A DNA stretch of 64,000 nt from an uncultured Bacillota bacterium. Lineage in GTDB: Bacteria > Bacillota > Clostridia > Peptostreptococcales > Anaerovoracaceae. A program made the translations under genes and the position numbers. The notes under the pieces are model-generated. The model had not been told where the DNA came from, ran no database searches, and saw only the letters and a list, made by a program, of their open reading frames with translations. Shown here piece after piece: positions 27,000-36,379 of the stretch; positions within the stretch are counted from its first letter, which is position 1; each line of letters opens with the position of its first letter. The DNA is taken from NCBI GenBank assembly GCA_927441425.1, contig CAKMKG010000010.1, positions 62,001-126,000 of the forward strand, in the 5' to 3' direction.

Positions 27000-28001
27000 A
27001 TGAATATTGTATTAATAGGATATGGATATTGGGGACCCAACATTGCAAAAAATGCAATGTTAAGCGATAAGGTTGATCTTTTTGGAATTTGCGATTTGAG
27101 CCCAGAACGTCTAGAGAAGGCGAGAACAATTTATGGAAACAGCATAAAATATTTTAATGATTACCAGGAATTAATTTCAAGGGATGATATAGATGTGTTC
27201 GCACTCGCAGTCAAAAACGATGTGGGACAAAAAATTGCAGAGGACATTTTAAATGCTGGAAAACACTTGTTTATTGAGAAGCCATTAGCTAAATCAGTAG
27301 AAAATGCAATGAGACTGAAAGAAATTGCTCAGAAGAATAAATTAGTATTACACGTTGATCATATCATGATTTTTAATCCTGTTATCAGAAAAATAAAACA
27401 GATCATTTCTAGTGGAGAACTAGGAGATTTGATATATTTTGATTCTAGTAGAGTTAATCTGGGGCCAAGCATTAAAGAAGATGTAAATGCGATGTGGGAT
27501 TTAGCAGTGCATGATTTAGCAGTCGTTGATTATCTTAGCAATGGAGTTACCGCTAAGCATGTAAACGCTGTAGGGCTTAGCAGGTACGGGTCCCAAGAGG
27601 AATTGACATACCTAAGCATTCAGTATGAAGGTTTCATTGCGATGCTTAAATCGAGTTGGATATCACCCCTGAAAGAACGAAGAATGATAATCGGCGGAAC
27701 AAAAAAGATGCTTGTCTTTGATGAACTGAACATGGATAAACTATTAGTGTATGACAAAGGGGTTAACGTTGTTGGTAGTACTTTTGATGAGTATGGAACT
27801 TATGAAATGAAAATTCGAACAGGGGAGATGTATTCACCGAATATACAAGAGGAGGATTCTTTGCTTAATAGCATTAATCATTTTGTCTCTTGCGTTGAGG
27901 ATGGACGAGAATCTGTGGCAAATGCAGATCAGGCAATCAGGGTATTGCAAGTTTTGGAAAAAGCAGATAAGGATATTGAATCGAAGAGGATAAAAGCATG
28001 A
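27000..28001 (+). CDS. wbpB: WbpB-like UDP-GlcNAcA 3-dehydrogenase (Gfo/Idh/MocA)
   Basis: About 333 residues. ATG 27000 is chosen because AGGAGA is 8 nt upstream; an ATG 6 nt earlier is too close to it. The N-terminal Rossmann fold has IGYGYWGPN, and EKPLAKS (about residue 96-102) is the family motif holding the catalytic Lys. HDLAVVDYL near 170 gives the downstream His/Asp. In the Wbp pathway this enzyme oxidises C3 and hands the product to the aminotransferase, recycling NAD with 2-oxoglutarate. It overlaps the next gene by ATGA. Confidence 0.8.
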   Translation: MNIVLIGYGYWGPNIAKNAMLSDKVDLFGICDLSPERLEKARTIYGNSIKYFNDYQELISRDDIDVFALAVKNDVGQKIAEDILNAGKHLFIEKPLAKSVENAMRLKEIAQKNKLVLHVDHIMIFNPVIRKIKQIISSGELGDLIYFDSSRVNLGPSIKEDVNAMWDLAVHDLAVVDYLSNGVTAKHVNAVGLSRYGSQEELTYLSIQYEGFIAMLKSSWISPLKERRMIIGGTKKMLVFDELNMDKLLVYDKGVNVVGSTFDEYGTYEMKIRTGEMYSPNIQEEDSLLNSINHFVSCVEDGRESVANADQAIRVLQVLEKADKDIESKRIKA

Positions 28002-28960
28002 AGAGGGATTTGAGAGATAAATCTATATTGGTAACGGGTGGAGCAGGATTTATTGGTAGTCATTTAGTTGATAGACTGATAAGCTTGGGAGCTAAAAAGG
28101 TCATCATTATTGATAATATGTTTCTTGGAAATGAAAACAATTTGATAGAAGCGATTAAAAAAGGAGCAATTTTATATAAGGATGATGCAGAGATATATTC
28201 TTCACTTGAGTTTATTGTCAAAGAGCATGATGTTGAAGTAATATTTAATTGTGCTACAAAAGCGTTAAATTATTCTTTTTCAAATCCATCCAATGCATAT
28301 ATGACAAATGTTAATATTATGGTGAACTTACTGGAATTACAGAGAAAAGGCTTGTTTACAACACTTTGTCATTTTTCGACTTCCGAGGTATATGGAACTG
28401 CTGTTTATGAACCTATGGATGAGAATCATCCATTTAATCCAACCACAACATATGCCGCAGGAAAGGCTGCTGCAGACATAATGTTAAGTAGTTATGTAAA
28501 AATGTTTGAATTGGATGCATTCATAATAAGACCATTTAATAATTATGGCCCAAGACAGAATTCTAATGGAAAGCTTGCAGGGGTAATTCCTACTACTGTT
28601 GCAAAAATATTAAATAATATTAACCCTGAGATACATGGGACGGGAGATCAAAAAAGAGATTTTATTTATGTGAATGACACAGTAAATGCAGTCATTGAAC
28701 TTTTCGGGATTATGGAAGCCGGTGACAGTGTAAATATCTCATCGAACGGAATGATTTCTATTAAAGAAGCAATAGAGAAGATAATGGACATTATGGACTT
28801 TAGCGGTGAAATAAAATATGGCCCGCGTAGAAACTCAGATGTAGACTTGCATTGTGCAAGTAATGATAAAATGAAGGGACTCATACACTTTGATCCAATT
28901 TGTTTTGATGAAGGGCTTAGAAAGACCATAACATGGTATACAAATGAAATAAAAGGATGA
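27998..28960 (+). CDS. Extended SDR, NDP-sugar 4,6-dehydratase-like
   Basis: A 320-residue Rossmann protein. GGAGFIGS (residues 15-22) binds NAD. STSEVYG (about 128-134) followed by YAAGK is the Ser/Thr-Tyr-Lys catalytic set; the S-E step before V-Y-G is the 4,6-dehydratase form (as in GDP-mannose dehydratase, T-S-E) rather than the 4-epimerase form. RPFNNYGPRQ and KRDFIYVNDT complete the family pattern. It should produce a 4-keto-6-deoxy sugar for the aminotransferase coded 12 bp downstream. Epimerase activity is the alternative. Confidence 0.75.
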   Translation: MKRDLRDKSILVTGGAGFIGSHLVDRLISLGAKKVIIIDNMFLGNENNLIEAIKKGAILYKDDAEIYSSLEFIVKEHDVEVIFNCATKALNYSFSNPSNAYMTNVNIMVNLLELQRKGLFTTLCHFSTSEVYGTAVYEPMDENHPFNPTTTYAAGKAAADIMLSSYVKMFELDAFIIRPFNNYGPRQNSNGKLAGVIPTTVAKILNNINPEIHGTGDQKRDFIYVNDTVNAVIELFGIMEAGDSVNISSNGMISIKEAIEKIMDIMDFSGEIKYGPRRNSDVDLHCASNDKMKGLIHFDPICFDEGLRKTITWYTNEIKG

Positions 28961-28972
28961 TAGGAAAGAAAT

Positions 28973-30055
28973 ATGATTAGATTGATCAAACCATACATTT
29001 CTTTTGAGGAAGTTGAGATTGAATTTAAGCAAATATTTGAATCTGGAATTTTTACAAAGGGTGAGTATTCAAGACTCTTTCCTGAGGAATTAAAAAGGTA
29101 TACCGGAGCAAAACATGCATATTTAACAACATCGGCAACTACTGCCTTAACTACGTGTTTGAAATTGCTTCATATTGGATCTGGAGATGAAGTAATCGTA
29201 TCTGATTTTTCATTCCCGGCATCTGCTAATGTAATTGAAGATGTTGGTGCGCGGCCAGTTTTTGCAGATGTAAGTCTAGATACATTTAATATGCTTCCGG
29301 AAGAATTGGAAAGAAAAATTACAAATAAAACAAAAGCTGTAATCTTTGTGGATGCATTCGGTAATCCATCCGGAATTTTGGAAATTAAAACGATATGTCA
29401 AAAATATAATTTGCCACTAATCGAGGACGCAGCATGTGCGATAGGGAGTAGTATTGACGGGATAAAAGTTGGGAATATTGCTGATTTAACATGTTTTAGT
29501 TTTCACCCAAGAAAATTGCTGACTACGGGTGAAGGAGGAGCAGTATTGACCAATAATGAGGAGTATGCCCAAAAGCTTCAGGTGAAATTGAACCATGGAG
29601 CTATTGCAAGGGAAGGTGGATTGGATTTTTTAGATTACGGCTATAATTATAGGCTGCCAGAACTGCAGTGTGTCATGGGAATTGTTCAATTAAAAAAATT
29701 AGATGAGATTATTAGAGCAAGAAATGAAGTGAAAAATCGATATTGTAAAATTCTCGAACCATTAGGATTTATATCGCAAAAAGTTTCGGGAATAATAATT
29801 CATAATATCCAATCAATAGTATTTAAGGTGCCAGCAGGACAGGGATCATCTGACATAATAAGCAGATTGAAGGAAGAAAATATAGAAGCAACCATTGGGA
29901 CATATTCTTTAAGTTATTGCAAATATTACAGAGATAAATATAATGATGCCCAAAGGAACGGAAAATTGCTTTTTGAGAATACGGTTACATTACCTTGCTA
30001 TGAAGACATAGAAGTTGAGAACGTATGTAATAAAATAAAAAAAATAATATTGTGA
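28973..30055 (+). CDS. DegT/DnrJ-family sugar aminotransferase
   Basis: A 360-residue PLP enzyme of the same fold as 25312 but clearly a different subfamily. TTSATTALTTC binds the phosphate, LIEDAACAIGS holds the Asp, and FHPRKLLTTGEGG has the Schiff-base Lys (K181). Such enzymes after a 4,6-dehydratase usually add the 4-amino group (perosamine or viosamine type). The C-terminal part (IGTYSLSYCKYYRDKYND) is more divergent. Position between the dehydratase and an N-acyltransferase supports a 4-amino-4,6-dideoxy sugar. Confidence 0.8.
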   Translation: MIRLIKPYISFEEVEIEFKQIFESGIFTKGEYSRLFPEELKRYTGAKHAYLTTSATTALTTCLKLLHIGSGDEVIVSDFSFPASANVIEDVGARPVFADVSLDTFNMLPEELERKITNKTKAVIFVDAFGNPSGILEIKTICQKYNLPLIEDAACAIGSSIDGIKVGNIADLTCFSFHPRKLLTTGEGGAVLTNNEEYAQKLQVKLNHGAIAREGGLDFLDYGYNYRLPELQCVMGIVQLKKLDEIIRARNEVKNRYCKILEPLGFISQKVSGIIIHNIQSIVFKVPAGQGSSDIISRLKEENIEATIGTYSLSYCKYYRDKYNDAQRNGKLLFENTVTLPCYEDIEVENVCNKIKKIIL

Positions 30056-30068
30056 TTGGAGATTTGGA

Positions 30069-30755
30069 ATGAAAGAAATCATTGATATTGTAATGCTAGG
30101 CGGCTCAACAGCATTCTATGAAATAATGGAGTTAGTATATGATATTAACGCAGATGAAAAATCTAATAAACAATATCAAGTTATAGCAATTTTGGATGAC
30201 GATGTTGAATTACATGGGAAATTTCTTGATGGTATAGAAATTGTAGGTGGACTTGAATTGGCGCATAATTATCCGAATTCAAAGCTTGTATTTGGGATAG
30301 GCTCAATTAAAACACATTTTAGTAGGGAAGAAATCATCAGAAATTTAAATATTCCAGAAAATAGATTTGAAACCCTAATTCATCCAAATGTAAAAATATA
30401 TAACTCAGCTAAAATAGGTTATGGATGTATTATTCATAGCGGAAATAAAATATGCCATGAAGTATATATAGATTCATTTGTGATTATGACTTACGACAGT
30501 ATAATAGGTAATTTTACTAGGATAAATAAATTTTGCTCAATTGCAAATAAAGTAGTAATTCTAAGCAATACAATTATTGAAAAAAATGTTTACATTGGAA
30601 CTGGAAGTATTATTGGTGAAAATATAAAAATAGGGAGTAACTCGATTGTTGGAATGGGAACAATAATCAGGAAAAGTGTTAATAATAATACTTTTATTAT
30701 GGGTAACCCTCATCGAAAGATGCAGCTGGAGCAGAATGATTCTGATAAGCGGTAA
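30069..30755 (+). CDS. NeuD/PglD-like sugar N-acyltransferase
   Basis: A 228-residue two-part enzyme: an N-terminal Rossmann-like UDP-sugar binding part (residues 1-95, with VMLGGSTA and AILDDD) and a C-terminal left-handed beta-helix (100-215, hexapeptide repeats such as IGYGCII, IGENIKIGSN). The usual catalytic His of PglD (in an EHD context) is not obvious here; SGNKICHEVYID supplies a His at a similar place. It should acylate the amino sugar from 28973. The next genes code an FkbH protein and an acyl carrier protein, so the donor may be an acyl-ACP and not acetyl-CoA (inference). Confidence 0.72.
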   Translation: MKEIIDIVMLGGSTAFYEIMELVYDINADEKSNKQYQVIAILDDDVELHGKFLDGIEIVGGLELAHNYPNSKLVFGIGSIKTHFSREEIIRNLNIPENRFETLIHPNVKIYNSAKIGYGCIIHSGNKICHEVYIDSFVIMTYDSIIGNFTRINKFCSIANKVVILSNTIIEKNVYIGTGSIIGENIKIGSNSIVGMGTIIRKSVNNNTFIMGNPHRKMQLEQNDSDKR

Positions 30756-30775
30756 TTAGTTGGAGGAAATATATC

Positions 30776-32560
30776 ATGTTTAACGCACAATACATCCTTT
30801 CAAATTCATCCGACATTCTGAATAAGAAAAGGGGTTTGAGAAAAGAACTAGTAGCACAAGCCAATCTAATAGAAATGAAAATAGCAATCCTAAGTGGATC
30901 AACTATTGGAGAAATTAAGAACATACTAGAACTATTCTTGCTTTCTTATGGAATAAAACCGGTATTTTGGGTCGGTGATTTTAACAGATATTACGAAGAG
31001 GCAGTATTTGATAATGAGAGTTTAAAGAACTTTAAACCAGACATTATTTATGTGCACACAACAAACAAAAATATTTCAAATTATCCTTCACCCAGCGACA
31101 GTTTAGAAGATAGAAACAAAAAACTATATACTGAATACAATAAATTCGAGCAAATATGGACATGTCTACGTAAAAAATATAACTGTTCGATTATACAAAA
31201 CAGTTTTGAGCCTCTCGCATACAGAACTATGGGAAACGCGGATTGCTATATGCAAAATGGCAAACTGAGATTTATTAATGAATTAAACCAAAAACAATCT
31301 AACTACGCCAACTGCACAACGAATTTCTATATTAATGATATAAATTATATTGCATCATATTACGGAATAGAAAAGTGGGCAAATATGACGGAGTGGTACT
31401 TATATAAATATGCTTTAGATATAAATGCTATACCATTGTTATGCCATAACATAGCAAATATTATTAAATCTATATTTGGAAAGAACAAGAAGGCTATGAT
31501 AATGGACTTAGACAATACTTTATGGGGTGGGGTAATAGGTGATGATGGAGTGGAAAATATTGAGCTTGGCGAAGAAAGCCCTGCAGGCAGGGCTTTTTCG
31601 GACTTTCAGCAATACATAAAAGAGCTTTCAGAGTTAGGAATATTATTAAATGTATGTTCAAAGAATCAGAAGGAAAATGCAGAAATGGGATTTACTCATG
31701 AGGCTAGCATATTAAAAAAAGAGGACTTTATATCGTATAAAGTTAACTGGAATAATAAACATGAAAACATTGAAGAAATAGCAAAAGAAATTAATCTTAT
31801 GATGGATAGTTTGGTATTTATTGATGATAACCCAGCAGAAAGAGATATGGTAAAATCTCACATTTCACAAATCGAAATCCCCAGTTTAACAGTTCCTGAA
31901 GAATATATAAAGAATATTGATCAGCTTGGATACTTTGAAATAACCTCACTTTCTCAAGATGACTTTAAGCGGAAAGAGTTTTATACTTCCAATAAAGAAC
32001 GAGAACATCAAAAATTGAATTATAAGGATTATGGTGAGTATTTGAAGTCACTACAAATGACATCCATGTTAGGTCCTTTTGATTACAACAATGTTGAAAG
32101 AATTACGCAATTAATCAACAAAACTAATCAGTTTAACTTTACTACAATAAGATACGAGCAATCTGACATAGAAGAGATAATAGATAGTAAGAAATATATT
32201 ACAATTAAAGCGGACTTGAAAGATAAATTCGGCAGTAACGGAACTGTAACAGCGTTAATTGCTAGTATAGAAAATAACACTGCTACAATAGAACTTTGGG
32301 TTATGAGCTGCAGGGTGTTTAAAAGAGATTTGGAATTTGCAGTATTTGATGAACTTGTGTTACAATGTATTGAAAAAAAAATAAGCAGGATAGTTGGAGT
32401 TTATAAACTCAGCTCAAAAAATGCTATGATAAAAGGTCTATATGGTCAATTGGGATTCGAGAAGCAAAAGGAAAATACTAATGAAACTATTTGGGAGTAT
32501 AAAGTCCCTGCTAAATATGTTGAAAAAAATAGAGCGATTGGAGTAAATAAAAATGAGTAA
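30776..32560 (+). CDS. FkbH-like HAD-superfamily protein
   Basis: A 594-residue protein in three parts. Residues 30-225 resemble the SGNH-like N-terminal part of the family. Residues 240-400 are a HAD subfamily IIIC domain with MDLDNTLWGG (D244, D246) and FIDDNPAERD. The C-terminal 430-580 looks like a GNAT fold (ELWVMSCRVFKRDLE, LSSKNAMIKGLYGQLGF). FkbH proteins convert 1,3-bisphosphoglycerate to glyceryl-S-ACP or carry out similar acyl loading. The acyl carrier protein gene overlaps its end by 8 nt, which supports this. In glycan clusters the product acyl group is put on an amino sugar. The exact acyl group is unknown. Confidence 0.85.
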   Translation: MFNAQYILSNSSDILNKKRGLRKELVAQANLIEMKIAILSGSTIGEIKNILELFLLSYGIKPVFWVGDFNRYYEEAVFDNESLKNFKPDIIYVHTTNKNISNYPSPSDSLEDRNKKLYTEYNKFEQIWTCLRKKYNCSIIQNSFEPLAYRTMGNADCYMQNGKLRFINELNQKQSNYANCTTNFYINDINYIASYYGIEKWANMTEWYLYKYALDINAIPLLCHNIANIIKSIFGKNKKAMIMDLDNTLWGGVIGDDGVENIELGEESPAGRAFSDFQQYIKELSELGILLNVCSKNQKENAEMGFTHEASILKKEDFISYKVNWNNKHENIEEIAKEINLMMDSLVFIDDNPAERDMVKSHISQIEIPSLTVPEEYIKNIDQLGYFEITSLSQDDFKRKEFYTSNKEREHQKLNYKDYGEYLKSLQMTSMLGPFDYNNVERITQLINKTNQFNFTTIRYEQSDIEEIIDSKKYITIKADLKDKFGSNGTVTALIASIENNTATIELWVMSCRVFKRDLEFAVFDELVLQCIEKKISRIVGVYKLSSKNAMIKGLYGQLGFEKQKENTNETIWEYKVPAKYVEKNRAIGVNKNE

Positions 32561-32795
32561 ATCAGAAATAATGAACGAGGTAACTAGAATATTTAAAGAT
32601 GTATTCGACGATGATGAACTAGTAATTTCTGAGTCTACAAGTGCAGAGAATATTGAAGATTGGGATTCATTAGGACAAATTAATTTACTGATAGCTATGG
32701 AGAAGAAGTTTACGATAAAATTTGATATACGGGAAGTTACAAGTATTCAAAACGTCGGTGATATGATTAATTTAATTGAAAGGAAAATTAGCTAA
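32553..32795 (+). CDS. Acyl carrier protein
   Basis: An 80-residue four-helix carrier with the phosphopantetheine site in EDWDSLGQINLL (Ser39). It is acidic, as usual. It overlaps the FkbH gene and so is very likely its partner, and not the fatty-acid ACP of the cell. A 4'-phosphopantetheinyl transferase must come from elsewhere. Confidence 0.9.
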   Translation: MSKSEIMNEVTRIFKDVFDDDELVISESTSAENIEDWDSLGQINLLIAMEKKFTIKFDIREVTSIQNVGDMINLIERKIS

Positions 32796-32862
32796 TGCGG
32801 ATATTTTTGATGAACTCACAAATAGGAATGATAGAATTGGTTGAGGGGAGGGGCTCAAAGCA

Positions 32863-33795
32863 ATGTTAGAAGAATTTTTAAGTAATATTGCGGAGAGGAA
32901 TCCATATCAAGTCAAGTATCTTCAAACTGCCATGAAGGATATTACTGTAAAAGAATTACAAAAGTTGGAAAACATTTTTAATTTTTATATAAAGCAAGGC
33001 GATAATATAGAAAGTGTTACAAATAAGTATTTGAATTTAATTGATTTTATCATGGAAGATCAGAAGTATTTTTTAGAAAATGGTCACTATAGATACTCAT
33101 CATTTAAAGATGTAGAGGAATTATATAAAACATCCTCATATATGGAGAGTTATGTTGTAGGTTTGGGCTTATCTACGTACTTGTGGCATGTACATAGGGG
33201 TATGATGAGATTCTTCTTTGAACACTGCAAAAGGTTAACTAAAGGTGGAAAATATTTAGAAATAGGACCGGGACATGGAGAGTATTTTATCACAGCTATG
33301 GAAAATACGGATTTTGATAGCTATTGCGCAGTAGACATATCTGAAACCAGCGTTAACATAACAAAATCATTTTGTGAGTATTCACTTGGAAACGCTACTA
33401 ATAAGAATTATCAAGTGCTTCATAAAAACTTTTTTGATTATACACCAAAAGATAAATTTGATGCAGTTATAATGGGTGAGGTTTTGGAGCATGTTGAAAA
33501 TCCAAAGATGTTTTTAGAGAAAATATATGATGTTGCCAATGATGATGCTTTTATATATATAACTACAGCGATAAACGCTCCGCAGCCAGACCATATATAT
33601 CATTTTAGAACCATTGATGAAGTCTTGGACTTATTTAGGAACACAAAGCTAGGTGTCGTCGATCAAATACTTCTGACAGCAAATAATGTGCCGATAGAAA
33701 AAGCAATAAATAAGGAATATGCTATAGTAGCAGGGTTTGTGTTGAGCAAGGGAAATGACTACACAAACTTAGTGGAGACAATTAAAGGAGTGTGA
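32863..33795 (+). CDS. Class I SAM-dependent methyltransferase
   Basis: A 310-residue protein with a helical N-terminal 120 residues and a Rossmann methyltransferase core. YLEIGPGHGEYF (about residue 133) is motif I; AVDIS, then FDAVIMGEVLEHVENP give motifs II-IV of the UbiE/Methyltransf_11 type. The substrate is unknown. Placed after FkbH and ACP, it could methylate the acyl group or the sugar (inference). RBS AGGGGAGGGG before ATG. Confidence 0.8.
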   Translation: MLEEFLSNIAERNPYQVKYLQTAMKDITVKELQKLENIFNFYIKQGDNIESVTNKYLNLIDFIMEDQKYFLENGHYRYSSFKDVEELYKTSSYMESYVVGLGLSTYLWHVHRGMMRFFFEHCKRLTKGGKYLEIGPGHGEYFITAMENTDFDSYCAVDISETSVNITKSFCEYSLGNATNKNYQVLHKNFFDYTPKDKFDAVIMGEVLEHVENPKMFLEKIYDVANDDAFIYITTAINAPQPDHIYHFRTIDEVLDLFRNTKLGVVDQILLTANNVPIEKAINKEYAIVAGFVLSKGNDYTNLVETIKGV

Positions 33796-33799
33796 GCCT

Positions 33800-34957
33800 G
33801 TGGTAGATATAAGTAATATTAAGATTTGTAGCAGATGTATTTATGATGAAACCGTAAATGGGATATACTTTGATGAAAATGGGGTTTGCAACTATTGCCA
33901 TACAATGGAGCAATTTAGAAAAGACTTTGGTACTGGAAGCTCTGTAGGAGAGGAAAAGTTAAATGAGATAATTGAACAAATAAAAAGGGACGGGATAGGG
34001 AAAAAATATGATTGCATTATAGGAGTAAGTGGTGGAACGGATTCTTCCTATTTGATAGTTAAGCTCATCGAGTGGGGGTTAAGGCCTTTGGCTGTGCATT
34101 ATGATAATACTTGGAATACAGCGATTGCTACAGAAAATATAAGAAAAGTTTTATCGAAGTTAAAAGTTGATTTATACACACATGTTGTTGACAATAAAGA
34201 AATGGATGATATTTTCTTGTCATTTATGAAAGCGAGCGTTCCTGAGCTTGACGCAGCAACGGATTTGGGGCTAGCTGAAACGATGTATAGAGTTGCGAAT
34301 AAATATAATCTTAAATACGTAATAGAGGGGCATTCCTTTGTAACAGAAGGAATAGCGCCCATAGGAATTGTATATTTTGATGGAAAATATATTTCGGCTA
34401 TACACAAAAAGTTTGGGAAAATGCCTATGAAAACATATCCTCTTATGACTTTTAAACAATTTATGAAGTGGATTCTATATAAAAAGATTAAAAAAGTTAG
34501 ACCACTTTGGTATATCAATTATTCCAAAGAAGAAGCCAGAGCATATCTAGAAAAAGAATTTGATTGGAAGTATTACGGAGGACATCATTTAGAGAATAGA
34601 ATGGCTGCATTTTGTCATGTGTATTGGTTTCCTAAAAAATTTGATATTGATCTTAGAAATTTGAGTATTGCCGCTTCAGTTAGAAGCGGCTCAATAACAA
34701 GAGAAGAAGGACTAAAAAAATATTTTGATGAGTGCCCTTATATTGAAGACGGTTTGCTAGATTACTTTAAAAACAGAATGAATTTAAGAGATGAACAGCT
34801 TCAGGGTTATATTGATAAACCAAACAAATCATACAAGGATTATCCAACATATAAGCAGAGATTTGAAAATCTAAGACCAGTTTTTTATTTATTAGCAAAG
34901 GCTAATTTAGTACCAATGAGTTTTTATGTAAAATACTGTTTTAAGGGGAAAGAGTAA
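33800..34957 (+). CDS. WbpG-like N-acetyl sugar amidotransferase
   Basis: A 385-residue adenylating amidotransferase starting at GTG 33800 (RBS AAAGGAG). The N-terminus has two Cys pairs (CSRC, then CNYC near residue 31) that hold zinc, and the PP-loop GVSGGTDSSYL (residues 75-85) activates the acceptor by adenylation. In Pseudomonas O-antigen loci WbpG works with HisH2/HisF2 to convert an N-acetyl to an acetamidino group on a diamino uronic acid. The next two genes are exactly those partners, so the assignment by context is strong. Confidence 0.88.
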   Translation: MVDISNIKICSRCIYDETVNGIYFDENGVCNYCHTMEQFRKDFGTGSSVGEEKLNEIIEQIKRDGIGKKYDCIIGVSGGTDSSYLIVKLIEWGLRPLAVHYDNTWNTAIATENIRKVLSKLKVDLYTHVVDNKEMDDIFLSFMKASVPELDAATDLGLAETMYRVANKYNLKYVIEGHSFVTEGIAPIGIVYFDGKYISAIHKKFGKMPMKTYPLMTFKQFMKWILYKKIKKVRPLWYINYSKEEARAYLEKEFDWKYYGGHHLENRMAAFCHVYWFPKKFDIDLRNLSIAASVRSGSITREEGLKKYFDECPYIEDGLLDYFKNRMNLRDEQLQGYIDKPNKSYKDYPTYKQRFENLRPVFYLLAKANLVPMSFYVKYCFKGKE

Positions 34958-34959
34958 CA

Positions 34960-35571
34960 ATGATTACAATTGTGGACTATGGATTGGGTAATTTAGGGTC
35001 AATCGTAAATATGCTAAAGAAAATTGGTGTGGAGGCTGAGATCACTTCTGAAACAAATAAGGTGGAATCAGCTTCAAAACTAATTTTACCGGGAGTTGGA
35101 AAGTTTGATGCCGCAGTTGGCAAGATTTCTGAATTGGGACTTAGGGAGGTACTTGACAAGAAAGCAAGAGTCGATAAGATTCCAATCTTGGGAATTTGTT
35201 TGGGTATGCAGCTTTTGACTCATGGAAGTGAAGAAGGTCAACTGGCAGGACTGGGATGGATTAATGCGCATACTTATAAATTTAACTTCCCTGATGATCC
35301 AATGATGAAAGTTCCTCATATGGGGTGGAACCATGTGACGAAATCGACAGATAGCCCCTTAACAGATGGATTTATTGATGATTTTAGGCATTATTTTGTT
35401 CACTCGTATTATGTAAGAGTGGTAGATGAAAAAGATTCAATTCTAAAGACTAAATATGGCCTTGAATTTGATTCTGCAATTCAAAGTAATAATATTTATG
35501 GTGTTCAATTTCATCCGGAAAAGAGCCATAAATATGGTATAAAATTATTATCAAATTTCTCTAAACTATAA
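34960..35571 (+). CDS. hisH: HisH-type glutamine amidotransferase subunit
   Basis: A 203-residue class I glutaminase: GICLGMQLL with the nucleophile Cys80, and VQFHPEKS with His185 and Glu187. It releases ammonia from glutamine for the synthase partner coded 14 bp downstream (HisF) and, with WbpG, for acetamidino sugar synthesis. It starts 2 bp after the WbpG gene. No other his genes are near, which argues against a role in histidine synthesis. Confidence 0.9.
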   Translation: MITIVDYGLGNLGSIVNMLKKIGVEAEITSETNKVESASKLILPGVGKFDAAVGKISELGLREVLDKKARVDKIPILGICLGMQLLTHGSEEGQLAGLGWINAHTYKFNFPDDPMMKVPHMGWNHVTKSTDSPLTDGFIDDFRHYFVHSYYVRVVDEKDSILKTKYGLEFDSAIQSNNIYGVQFHPEKSHKYGIKLLSNFSKL

Positions 35572-35585
35572 AGGAGGTATGTAAG

Positions 35586-36344
35586 ATGTTAAGAACACGC
35601 TTAATTCCATGCCTTCTATTGCGTGGACAATCACTGGTTAAGACGGTGCAATTTAATAAATTTGAATATATTGGGGATCCGCTTAATACGTGCAGGATAT
35701 TTAACGAACTTGAAGTTGATGAAATGACAGTTTTAGATATTTTAGCGAGCAAAGAAGGCAAAGAACCAAATTATAAAATATTAAAAGAACTTGCAAGTGA
35801 GTGCTTTATGCCACTTTCTTATGGTGGGGGTATCAAAAGCATTGAACAGGCAGAAAAAATTTTTAATATTGGTTATGAGAAAATCATATTAAATTCTGCC
35901 GCATTAAAAGACTCCAAAATCATAAAGGAAATAAGCAATATTTATGGGAACCAGAGTGTGATAGTGTCGATTGATATAAAAAGAAATATATTTAAGAAAT
36001 ATGAAGTATATAGCCATGCGGGCACTGTGAATACAAAGAAAGATCCCGTTGAATGGGCGTTAGAAGTCGAAGAGATGGGCGCTGGCGAGATATTACTTAC
36101 AAATATCTCGAGAGAGGGAACGTGGAGTGGCTTCGATATCGAGATAATAAAAAGAGTATCCGATGCAGTTAGAATACCAGTCATAGCACATGGTGGTGCC
36201 GGAAAGGTGAGTGATATTATATCTGCAGTGAGGGAAGGGAACGCTTCTGCAGTAGCTTTGGGGAGTATTGTGGTTTTTCAAAACAAAGGAATGGGAGTAC
36301 TTATTAATTTCCCTGAAGACAAGGATTTAGAGGCAATCCGTTAG
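35586..36344 (+). CDS. hisF: HisF-type ammonia-using synthase subunit
   Basis: A 252-residue TIM barrel. The N-terminus reads LRTRLIPCLLLRGQSLVKT, where histidine HisF has IPCLDV; the replacement of the catalytic Asp by Leu is typical of the amidino-sugar paralogues. YGGGIKSIE and IAHGGAGKVSDI (phosphate-binding loops) are kept. It channels ammonia from HisH to the adenylated sugar held by WbpG. RBS AAAGGAGG. Confidence 0.88.
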   Translation: MLRTRLIPCLLLRGQSLVKTVQFNKFEYIGDPLNTCRIFNELEVDEMTVLDILASKEGKEPNYKILKELASECFMPLSYGGGIKSIEQAEKIFNIGYEKIILNSAALKDSKIIKEISNIYGNQSVIVSIDIKRNIFKKYEVYSHAGTVNTKKDPVEWALEVEEMGAGEILLTNISREGTWSGFDIEIIKRVSDAVRIPVIAHGGAGKVSDIISAVREGNASAVALGSIVVFQNKGMGVLINFPEDKDLEAIR

Positions 36345-36379
36345 TCGGAATTTGGGCACTGGTTTTGTGGAGGTTTGTT

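Noticed and set aside
34960-36344. Histidine biosynthesis genes
   Set aside because: No other his genes are near, HisF has lost the catalytic Asp of the histidine enzyme, and WbpG lies directly upstream, so an amidino-sugar role fits better.
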